A stretch of DNA of 64,000 nucleotides, taken from NCBI GenBank assembly GCA_021770065.1, contig JAETRR010000003.1, positions 62,001 through 126,000 of the forward strand, given 5' to 3'. Within the stretch, counting starts at the first letter, position 1, and the number at the start of each line of letters is the position of its first letter. The position numbers were made by a program, and so were the translations under genes. The notes beneath the pieces are model-generated. The model was not told the origin of the DNA and ran no database searches. It saw nothing but the letters and a program-made list of their open reading frames with translations. The DNA is from Lachnoclostridium sp. GTDB lineage: Bacteria; Bacillota; Clostridia; Lachnospirales; Lachnospiraceae. Positions 51,122 to 58,249 of this stretch are shown piece after piece.

Positions 51122-52066
51122 TCAGAGGGCACTTTCCTCCTGCATGGTATTCCAAAAAGCCTGCAATGCGGCCCTCTGCTTTTCATTTAACTTCCTGGGA
51201 ACCTCTACCTGCAGGGTTATATACAGATCGCCCCGGTTTCCGATTTTTGGAGGCATCCACAGGCCCTGGCCGGCCAGACGGATGCGGGCGCCGTTTCTGG
51301 TTCCCGGCTCCAGACGGTATTTTGCTGCACCTTCAATGGTAGGAATCTCAATTTCTCCCCCTAATGCCATAGCCATATAACTGACCTGCTGTGTGGAGTA
51401 AAGGTGATAATTTTTCCGCTCAAAGCCCTTTTGATCCTTTAAAAGAACAATGATTATGATATTTTCCGGAAAAATATTTTCTTCCTCCTCACAGAGCACA
51501 TCGGCCAGAGGATAAAAACATCTTTCATAGGTTCTTGCAGGTATACGCACTTTCACCCACTGCTTTCGCTCCATATAGCCCTTCCCGTGACATACACGGC
51601 ATTTCTCCGAAGCTGATGTCTGTTCGCCGCTACACGAACTGCAAGGCTCCTGTAAAGGAACTTCCGCAGATTTTACGGCTCCGGTGAATAGTTCCTGATA
51701 AGACATTTTCACAGCCACACGTATACTGTGAGGAGGGGGCTCGTCTTCCTCCTCTTTTTTGGTCTGGCAGGCGCCGCAGTGTCCGCTTTCTCTGCTGTAG
51801 TCCTCGTCCTCCTGCCGGGTATACCGGTTTGCGCGGCCGGCATATCTGCGGTAAGCAGTATGCCCCCAGGAATCGTACTGCTTCCGGCTTTCCTCATTGG
51901 ACAAAACTTGATAAGCTTCCGAGATTTCCTGAAATTGTTCCTTGGCTTCCTCTGAATAGTTATTGGCATCCGGATGAAATTTTTTTACCAGATTTCGATA
52001 GGCATGTTTGATTTCTTCCAAAGCAGCATCCCGCTTTACGCCTAATATTTCATAATAGTTTTTCAA
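51122..52066 (-). CDS. DnaJ-like J-domain co-chaperone, reduced zinc finger
   Basis: 314 residues, shorter than DnaJ at about 380. The J domain (1-70) starts NYYEILGVKRDAALEEIKHAYRNLVKKFHPDANN with an intact HPD for Hsp70 stimulation. The Gly/Phe linker is replaced by a charged segment with CGAC. The zinc region has only two Cys motifs, CSSCSG and CRVCHGKG, where DnaJ has four, so one zinc site at most. The C-terminal substrate domain continues with IPTIEGAAKYRLEPGTRNGARIRLAGQG and GDLYITLQVEVPRKLNEKQ. AGGAG precedes the ATG. No dnaK or grpE is adjacent, so this is probably an accessory J protein and not the main DnaJ. Confidence 0.88.
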   Translation of the reverse strand: MKNYYEILGVKRDAALEEIKHAYRNLVKKFHPDANNYSEEAKEQFQEISEAYQVLSNEESRKQYDSWGHTAYRRYAGRANRYTRQEDEDYSRESGHCGACQTKKEEEDEPPPHSIRVAVKMSYQELFTGAVKSAEVPLQEPCSSCSGEQTSASEKCRVCHGKGYMERKQWVKVRIPARTYERCFYPLADVLCEEEENIFPENIIIIVLLKDQKGFERKNYHLYSTQQVSYMAMALGGEIEIPTIEGAAKYRLEPGTRNGARIRLAGQGLWMPPKIGNRGDLYITLQVEVPRKLNEKQRAALQAFWNTMQEESAL

Positions 52067-52155
52067 TGGATTATTCTCCTGTCAAAAACACTCGTGGAGA
52101 TCGCACGGCTCTTTCAGAACTGGCGATTGCGGTTAAATGGAATTTAACTTCTCAA

Positions 52156-52184
52156 ATAGTATCATACATTTTAATTCTGCACAA
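52156..52184 (-). promoter_or_regulatory. Promoter of the DnaJ-like gene
   Basis: On the minus strand TTGTGC (52184-52179) and TACTAT (52161-52156), 17-bp spacer, with an extended -10 TG. I do not see a CIRCE element in the leader. Confidence 0.65.
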
Positions 52185-52214
52185 GTTATCTGATGAATGC
52201 AAAATAGAGTGAAA

Positions 52215-52260
52215 AGAGAAAAAAGATTCAAAATTTCTTAAATCTTTTCTCTCTTTTTTT
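52215..52260 (+). terminator. Terminator-like hairpin without an upstream gene
   Basis: AGAGAAAAAAGATT (52215-52228) pairs with AATCTTTTCTCT (52241-52252), with two bulged A, and runs into a C and seven T. Nothing on the plus strand ends before it, since the DnaJ-like gene points away. TATAGT at 52265-52270, a likely -10 for the sigma factor operon, follows immediately. Confidence 0.6.
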
Positions 52261-52358
52261 CCGTTATAGTAGATGTAAGACGTTTTACAGGGGAATACTT
52301 CTGCGAATCAGTGCACAGAGAACCAGGGGGAAGCGTTCCCAAAAGGAGGAGATCAGAA

Positions 52359-52886
52359 CTGAAGGACAGCGAGTTGATAAAGAGAATCAAGCAGGGTGAG
52401 ACAGAAGCTTTGGATGTTCTGATTGAGGGACACTATGACGGAATCTACAGGTTCTGTTATTACAAGCTCGGAGATCGGGAGGCGGCTTATGACTGTGCGC
52501 AGGAGACCTTTTTAAATCTGCTTCGATATCTGGACACCTATGTGGAGCAGAAAAAGTTCAAGGCATATCTGTACCGGATAGCCGGAAATGTATGCATGGA
52601 CTGGTTTCGGAAAAATTCCGTACAGTTTGCAGGAGAGGAACTTCTTGAGACCATAACAAAAGAGGATACGGAGCTTAAGAGGGTGGAGCTGTCCGATGAA
52701 GTGTACCGGGCACTTCAGATACTTTCACCGGCACAGAGGGATGTGATAATTCTTCATTTTTTATATGACTTTAAACTCAGGGAGATTGCACAGATTACCA
52801 ATGTTCCCATGTCAACAGCGAAATCGTGGTTAAAGCAGGGAATGGATAAGCTGAAGAACAGGATGCATGCAGGAGGTCGGCATTGA
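52359..52886 (+). CDS. Sigma-70 family RNA polymerase sigma factor, CTG start candidate
   Basis: About 175 residues, ECF type. Region 2 near 5-75 shows LIKRIKQGETEALDVLIEGHYDGIYRFCYY, AAYDCAQETFLNLLRYLDTY and AYLYRIAGNVCMDWFRKN. Region 4 near 110-165 shows LSPAQRDVIILHFLYDFKLREIAQITNVPMSTAKSWLKQGMDKLKNRM. The start is unusual. AAAAGGAGG ends 9 nt before CTG 52359, which would give MKDSELIKRIKQG. A GTG at 52311 has no ribosome site, and TTG at 52374 is the other choice. The stop overlaps the next start by 4 nt, a membrane protein likely to control it. Confidence 0.88.
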   Translation: MKDSELIKRIKQGETEALDVLIEGHYDGIYRFCYYKLGDREAAYDCAQETFLNLLRYLDTYVEQKKFKAYLYRIAGNVCMDWFRKNSVQFAGEELLETITKEDTELKRVELSDEVYRALQILSPAQRDVIILHFLYDFKLREIAQITNVPMSTAKSWLKQGMDKLKNRMHAGGRH

Positions 52887-53671
52887 AAAAAAACAGAGAA
52901 AATGTAATAGACAGGAAACAGGCAGAAAAGATTCGGGATTTTCTTAAAAATGCAGAGCAGCCGGATATCGATGAAAAAAGGAAACAGCAGACTCTGATGC
53001 TGCTGCGCATGGAGCGGAAACGGCTTCATCTGCGCTCGAAAAAGCCTTACGGACAACGTGTCATGGAGCAGGCGGCGTATCTTTCTCCGGTTGTGTGGCT
53101 GATACAGGGAGCCTTAATTCTGTTCATGGGATATGAATTTCTTGTGAGAGAGAAAGAAGAGATTCTGATAAACCTGCTGTTCTGTGCTCCAATTATAGGA
53201 ATTGCGGGATTTACGGAGATTATGCGAAGCTACCGGCAGAACATGTGGGAGCTGGAGCAGGCATGCCGCTATAATCTGCGGCAGCTTATGGGAATGCGGC
53301 TGCTGATTTTCGGAATCACAGACTCTCTGGTTACATGCAGTGTGGCGGTTATGGGAATCGGAGCGGGAATACATGCATGGGAGCTGCTGTTTTTTTTCTT
53401 CATCCCGCAGATACTTTCGGACTGTGTATATCTGCATCTGATGGCCCGGTTCCGGCGGCGTTTCCAGGGAACGGCCCTAATCAGCGCTGCGGTGCTGATG
53501 ACTCTTTTGTGGATGGTTTTACTCCAGGATGTTTTATGCAATCCGGAAGTGATAAAAAGGCTTGCAGACCCGTGTGCATCCGCGATAATCCTGCCTGTGA
53601 GCATAGGGCTGCTGGCCATGTGCTGTATGAGATTTTTAAAAGGAACAGAGACGGAGTACTGCGAAGCCTGA
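52883..53671 (+). CDS. Hypothetical membrane protein, possible anti-sigma factor
   Basis: 262 residues, family not recognised. The first 75 residues are charged and cytosolic (KQAEKIRDFLKNAEQPDIDEKRKQQTLMLLRMERKR). About six hydrophobic segments follow, such as VVWLIQGALILFMGYEFL, INLLFCAPIIGIAGF, LIFGITDSLVTCSVAVMGIGAG, and near the end ASAIILPVSIGLLAMCCM. The start is TTG 52883, with AGGAGG 6 nt upstream, overlapping the sigma factor stop by 4 nt, so the two are coupled. This arrangement suggests sigma factor control. An ABC exporter follows after a family B repeat, and the module may regulate or include it. Confidence 0.7.
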   Translation: MKKNRENVIDRKQAEKIRDFLKNAEQPDIDEKRKQQTLMLLRMERKRLHLRSKKPYGQRVMEQAAYLSPVVWLIQGALILFMGYEFLVREKEEILINLLFCAPIIGIAGFTEIMRSYRQNMWELEQACRYNLRQLMGMRLLIFGITDSLVTCSVAVMGIGAGIHAWELLFFFFIPQILSDCVYLHLMARFRRRFQGTALISAAVLMTLLWMVLLQDVLCNPEVIKRLADPCASAIILPVSIGLLAMCCMRFLKGTETEYCEA

Positions 53672-53765
53672 AACGTGCAAAGGCAAAGGTAAAGGTAAAG
53701 TCGGGGAGGCGCACGAGAGGAACTTTCATGAGTGTCCTTTCGAATAAAAGTTTCTTTCAATACCA

Positions 53766-53821
53766 GTGTGTCGAAGCGGCTTTACCCTTTAGTGCCGTCG
53801 CGCAGCGACTTTTAATAGGAG
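53766..53821 (+). repeat. Family B repeat, copy 3
   Basis: GTGTGTCGAAGCGGCTTTAC, then CCTTTAGTGCC, GTCGC (53797-53801), GCA, GCGAC (53805-53809), TTTTAATAGGAG. AGGAG is 9 nt before the ABC ATPase ATG. The 94 bp ahead of it (53672-53765) hold short GGTAAA repeats but no gene I can support. Confidence 0.82.
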
Positions 53822-53830
53822 AATTCAAAT

Positions 53831-54706
53831 ATGGAATTGAGATTGGATCGGCTGACCAAGCAGTATAAGCAGAAGTTGGCGGTAGACAGGATAGATTTGG
53901 AGCTGAAATGCGGAGTTTACGGGCTTCTGGGAGCAAACGGAGCAGGCAAGACCACCTTAATGCGCATGATCTGCGACATTCAGGAGCCTACCTCAGGTGA
54001 AATTTTCTGCAATGGGCAGAACATCCGGGAAATGGGAGAGGAATACCGGGATCTCCTGGGCTATCTTCCCCAGAATTTCGGTTATTACCCGGAATTTACG
54101 GCCTGGAAATTTTTGCTGTACATTGCATCGCTGAAGGGACTGGGCAGGGAGCAGGCGGCAGTCAGGGCACTTTACCTTTTGGACATGGTAGGACTGGCGG
54201 ATCAGAAAAAGCGGAAGATCAAAACCTTTTCCGGCGGTATGAAACAGCGTCTGGGGATTGCCCAGGCGATGCTGAATGAACCGGAAATCCTGATCCTTGA
54301 CGAACCGACGGCAGGACTGGATCCAAAAGAACGAGTGCGCTTCCGAAACCTCATCAGTTCCTTTTCTAAAGACAAGATCGTACTTTTGTCCACTCATATC
54401 GTATCGGATGTGGAATACATTGCCGATGAAATCCTGGTTATGAAGGATGGCCGTCTGATTCACAGAGGAGCGCCGGAAGTGGTGACAAAGGAAGCAAAAG
54501 GACTTGTCTGGGAATGCAAAGTGGATTCTGAAGACGTAGATTACTATGTAGAACGGTATAATGTGGGGAATCTGAAAAATATAGGAGAACAGACCGTCTT
54601 ACGCATTATTTCCGATGCCTGCCCCTGTGAAGGCGCCGTGGAAGCGGATCCTACTCTGGAGGATCTGTATCTTTATTATTTCAGTGAGGAGGAAAGCGGA
54701 CGATGA
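53831..54706 (+). CDS. ABC transporter ATP-binding protein
   Basis: 291 residues, one ABC domain of the exporter-type CcmA/NatA-like group. Walker A is GLLGANGAGKTTLMRMICD near 35-52, the Q loop is LPQNFGYYPEFTAWKFLLYIASLKG, the signature is TFSGGMKQRLGIAQAMLNEPEILILDEPTAGLDPKER including Walker B, and the His switch is LSTHIVSD. The C-terminal 80 residues form an extra domain without a known ligand. Its ribosome site comes from the family B repeat. It overlaps the permease gene by 4 nt (ATGA). Substrate unknown; such pairs often export peptides, lipids or drugs, or act in signalling. Confidence 0.93.
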   Translation: MELRLDRLTKQYKQKLAVDRIDLELKCGVYGLLGANGAGKTTLMRMICDIQEPTSGEIFCNGQNIREMGEEYRDLLGYLPQNFGYYPEFTAWKFLLYIASLKGLGREQAAVRALYLLDMVGLADQKKRKIKTFSGGMKQRLGIAQAMLNEPEILILDEPTAGLDPKERVRFRNLISSFSKDKIVLLSTHIVSDVEYIADEILVMKDGRLIHRGAPEVVTKEAKGLVWECKVDSEDVDYYVERYNVGNLKNIGEQTVLRIISDACPCEGAVEADPTLEDLYLYYFSEEESGR

Positions 54707-55584
54707 TTCGGATGATTCAATTTGAATTTCATAAAATTTTTAACAGAATAATCGTATATGCAGCGATAGCATTCATTGTCGTTATGGGCGTTGCCATGTG
54801 CACGGGCAGAGGGGCAGGAAGTCAGGTTGTCCTGAAGGAGGACGGCAGCTACCTGGAGGGCAGGGAAGCGGTAGAGTATGACAGGGAGATTGCGGCAAAA
54901 TATGAGGGCGTACTGACGGAGGAAAAGGCGGAGGAGATTCTGAAAGCTTATGCACCGGAGGCAGAGGACGGAGGCTGGTGGGTGGTAAATAATATTTACA
55001 ACACCGTATCTGACAGGTGGGGAGAAGCAGACGGAACCTATAACGGCATGGAGATTCGAGCGGCTTTTCCCGAATATCGGGACGACAGGCCCCTGGTGCT
55101 GGGCTATAACGAGGGATGGATGAGCTTTCTGGAGACAGGGCAGTATATGATGATCTTTATAGGTATCCTGCTGGTGATCGCCCTGTCGCCGGTGTTTTCC
55201 GAGGAATATACCAGGGGAACAGATGCGCTGATTCTCACTTCTCGCCACGGGAAGCGCAGGTGCGCCTGGGCCAAAATCATTGCTTCCTATCTCTTAACGC
55301 TGCTGACCGCGGGCGGCTGGCTTTTGTTTCAGAGCTTTGTGTATTGGAGAGACTACGGGCTTACGGGCGGCGGGGCCAGTGTGCAGCTCAATGACCATTG
55401 GATTTTAAGCTTGAATCCCATCTGGGACTTTTTGGCGGAGATACCGCTTACGATTCCGAAGCTTTCTCTTATGGGCGGAGCGCAGACTTCCTATGTGTGG
55501 GTGGTTGCAGTCTTTGCCCTGGTGATGACGGCAGTGTCTTTTCTGTTTGGAAGGAGAATTTTTGCAGGGCATCAGGTGATGTAA
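54703..55584 (+). CDS. ABC transporter permease
   Basis: 293 residues. One hydrophobic helix is at the N terminus (IIVYAAIAFIVVMGVAMC near 13-30), then an extracellular region of about 110 residues rich in Glu and aromatic residues, then helices from about 145 (MMIFIGILLVIALSPVFSEEY) with the typical TRGTDALILTSRHGKRRCAWAKIIASYLLTLLTAGGWLLF and a last helix near 270. This topology is that of the ABC-2 type. It is short, with the last helix directly followed by RRIFAGHQVM. It overlaps the ATPase gene by 4 nt. There is no further gene in the operon before the promoter at 55661. Confidence 0.85.
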   Translation: MIRMIQFEFHKIFNRIIVYAAIAFIVVMGVAMCTGRGAGSQVVLKEDGSYLEGREAVEYDREIAAKYEGVLTEEKAEEILKAYAPEAEDGGWWVVNNIYNTVSDRWGEADGTYNGMEIRAAFPEYRDDRPLVLGYNEGWMSFLETGQYMMIFIGILLVIALSPVFSEEYTRGTDALILTSRHGKRRCAWAKIIASYLLTLLTAGGWLLFQSFVYWRDYGLTGGGASVQLNDHWILSLNPIWDFLAEIPLTIPKLSLMGGAQTSYVWVVAVFALVMTAVSFLFGRRIFAGHQVM

Positions 55585-55660
55585 GTTGAAAACTGCTTGT
55601 TTAAATTCAAAATCTCCTTAAACAATACCTTTTTGGCAAAAAGTCTATCCTTTCGGCTAG

Positions 55661-55690
55661 TTTACATCCTTTGCTTATGTCAGATATAAT
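55661..55690 (+). promoter_or_regulatory. Promoter of the LuxR-type regulator
   Basis: TTTACA (55661-55666) and TATAAT (55685-55690), 18-bp spacer, 62 bp before the ATG. Confidence 0.7.
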
Positions 55691-55752
55691 AGAAGAAATA
55701 TGCGGTATTTTTTGTCCGCAGACATGCAGGACAGTCTCAAAGAGGGGGCTTT

Positions 55753-58230
55753 ATGTCAGAGAAAAAAATAAATGAATTCGCAAAGGATGAACATTATCAG
55801 CGCCCGTATGCGGCATGGAGCCAGATGAAAGCGGCAAGGAATACGGGACAGACCGTCTATATCTATGGCGTAACCGGCAGCGGAAAGACCTCCCTTGCGG
55901 CGAATTTTTTTGCCAGGAAAACATACCTGTATCTTTCCGCAGCGGATACGGGCATAGATAAAATGCTTCGGCTTATTCGGAAAAATCTGGAAACGCCTCG
56001 CCATAAGACAGAGCCGGACCGTCAAAAGATATATACACAGAAAATAGTTGTGCTGGATGATCTGTATTTACTGGAAACCCAGGAGGAGCGGACTGCCTGT
56101 GAGCAGATAATCGGGGAGCTGAGCAGGAGAAAGGATGCGTGGCTGATTCTGCTTTCCAGAGCTCCGGTTCCGAAGTGGCTGAAGCCTCTCTGCGTTCAGT
56201 ATATTTTTGTGGTCATCGGGGAAGAAAGTCTGTTTCTGACGGAAAGGGAGCAGGAGCGTTATTTGGCAGGCTGGGGCCTGTCCCCCACAGAGGCAGCCGG
56301 TCAGAGGATACGCAGGCTGTGCTATGGGTATCCCCTCTTTCTTCGTATTGTTTCCATGAGATTTCGGGAAATTTCGGAGACGGAAGCGCAAAAGGACAAG
56401 GTGAGCGCAGAGCTTTGCGCCATTGAGCGATCCCGAATGGATATTTGGGATTATCTGGAGTCACATGTGTATGATCAGTGGGATATGGAGCTGCAGGAGT
56501 TTTTTGAAGCAGTGTCTGTTGTGGAGCAGTTTGATTTGCCTCTGGCACAGCAGATTACAAAGAAAAAGGACGTGGGGAGGCTGGTTCAGAGAGCTTTGGA
56601 GACGGGAAACTTTCTCATTGAGGATCGAAAAAATGAGCAAAGCATCTATGAGCTCCGTGTTCCCATGAAATATTCCATGCGCCGGAGGCTTTCCGGAAAA
56701 TATTCACAGGATTATATTAGGGAGCTGTATTTCAGTGCAGGAAACAGCTATGAGATGGAGGGAAACTTAAGGGAAGCCCTCAAGATGTACGAAATGTGTC
56801 AGAACAAGGAGGGAATATCCAGAATACTCATTGAAAACATCCGAAGAAATCCGGCATCCGGGGACTATTTTGAACTAAGGCATTATTATCTCTCTCTCCC
56901 GGAGGAGAAGATTAGGTGCAGCGTGGAGCTGATGGCCGGCATGAGTATGCTGCAATCCATGCTCTTAAATGAGGAGGAAAGCGAGCGCTGGTATCGGGAA
57001 CTGGCAGACTGGGCAAAGAAGCAGACAGGGGGAGCAAAGCGAGAGGCGGAAACCCGGCTTTTGTATCTGGACATCGCACTGCCCCACAGAGGGATTATCC
57101 GGCTGACGGATCTGTTCCGGCATGCATGGTCCCTTTTGCTGGAGAAAAAAACAGTGCTGCCGGAATTTTCCGTTACCAGCAACCTGCCCTCTATGATGAA
57201 CGGAGGAAAGGACTTCTGTGAGTGGAGCAGAAGAGACAGGGAGCTGGCTGTTTCCATAGGGAAAGCAGTTTCCCTTGTGCTGGGCCGGTACGGAAAGGGG
57301 CTTGTGAATCTTGCCCTTGCAGAGAGCTTTTTTGAAAAAGGCGGTGATGATTATGAGGTGGCGGCTCTGGCAGGAAAAGGCAGGATGCAGGCGGAAAGCG
57401 GCGGCAAGACGGAGCAGATCTTTGTGGCCGTGGGAATTCTTACAAAGCTTTCTATTTTAAATAACCGGATGGAGGATGCCAGAGAAATGCTGGGGAGCTT
57501 CCAAAAGACAGCCGGGCAGGAGGCTCCTAAGCTTTTGCCGAATATGGGCGCAATGTGGGCCAGGATGGATCTCTATACGGGAAGAATCAGCGAAGCATAC
57601 CGGTGGCTGGAGAGGGAAGCTCCGGATGAGGATGCGGAGTTTTACACCATGGAGCGCTACCGCTATTTAACTAAGATCAGGGTGTATCTGGCAGCCGGGC
57701 GGAAAGAAAAAGCATTGCTTCTGCTGGATAAAATGGGTTTTTATGCGGAAAAAATGCATCGGACCTACATAGAGATAGAGGTGCTGCTGCTGACGGCCAT
57801 CGCCGCCTACCGCATGGGGAAGGAGTCCTGGAAAAGCAGCCTGCAGGAGGCGGTGAACCGGGCGGAGGATTATCATTTTGTGCGGATTCTTACCCAGGAG
57901 GGAGCGGCGCTGTGGGAGCTTTTGCGGACCGAGGCAATTACCTGGAAAGATCTTGAATTTAAGGGGAGAGTTATGGGGGAGTGCTGCCGGATGGCGGATT
58001 TTTATCCGGCTTATCTGAAAGAAAAGCCGGAGGGAAATGTGTTTCTTGGCGATAAGGCCCTTATGATTCTTCGGTTACAGGCAGAGGGGCTGTCGGTGGA
58101 GAAAATTGCGGAGCAGCTGGGGCTGTCCGCAGCAGGGGTGAAATATTACAACCGGGAAACCTACAGAAAGCTGGGCGTAAATAATAAGCTTGCGGCAGTG
58201 GCGGAAGCAAGAAACCGGAGGCTTTTGTGA
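55753..58230 (+). CDS. MalT-like (LAL type) LuxR family transcriptional regulator
   Basis: 825 residues. The N-terminal STAND ATPase has Walker A YGVTGSGKTSLAANFF near 38-53 and Walker B QKIVVLDDLYLLE near 96-108, then a winged-helix region and a long helical TPR-like region (about 330-740). The C-terminal LuxR helix-turn-helix is MILRLQAEGLSVEKIAEQLGLSAAGVKYYNRETYRKLGVNNK near 765-805. Related proteins are activators that assemble with ATP and an inducer. GAGGGGG precedes the ATG. The surface protein gene begins 20 bp after its stop, so it probably controls that gene, directly or through the shared transcript. Inducer unknown. Confidence 0.9.
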   Translation: MSEKKINEFAKDEHYQRPYAAWSQMKAARNTGQTVYIYGVTGSGKTSLAANFFARKTYLYLSAADTGIDKMLRLIRKNLETPRHKTEPDRQKIYTQKIVVLDDLYLLETQEERTACEQIIGELSRRKDAWLILLSRAPVPKWLKPLCVQYIFVVIGEESLFLTEREQERYLAGWGLSPTEAAGQRIRRLCYGYPLFLRIVSMRFREISETEAQKDKVSAELCAIERSRMDIWDYLESHVYDQWDMELQEFFEAVSVVEQFDLPLAQQITKKKDVGRLVQRALETGNFLIEDRKNEQSIYELRVPMKYSMRRRLSGKYSQDYIRELYFSAGNSYEMEGNLREALKMYEMCQNKEGISRILIENIRRNPASGDYFELRHYYLSLPEEKIRCSVELMAGMSMLQSMLLNEEESERWYRELADWAKKQTGGAKREAETRLLYLDIALPHRGIIRLTDLFRHAWSLLLEKKTVLPEFSVTSNLPSMMNGGKDFCEWSRRDRELAVSIGKAVSLVLGRYGKGLVNLALAESFFEKGGDDYEVAALAGKGRMQAESGGKTEQIFVAVGILTKLSILNNRMEDAREMLGSFQKTAGQEAPKLLPNMGAMWARMDLYTGRISEAYRWLEREAPDEDAEFYTMERYRYLTKIRVYLAAGRKEKALLLLDKMGFYAEKMHRTYIEIEVLLLTAIAAYRMGKESWKSSLQEAVNRAEDYHFVRILTQEGAALWELLRTEAITWKDLEFKGRVMGECCRMADFYPAYLKEKPEGNVFLGDKALMILRLQAEGLSVEKIAEQLGLSAAGVKYYNRETYRKLGVNNKLAAVAEARNRRLL

Positions 58231-58249
58231 GAAAATGGAGCGATTATTT

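Noticed and set aside
53335-53868. 177-codon reading frame across the end of the sigma-module membrane protein and a family B repeat
   Set aside because: It overlaps two supported genes in another frame and has no ribosome site.
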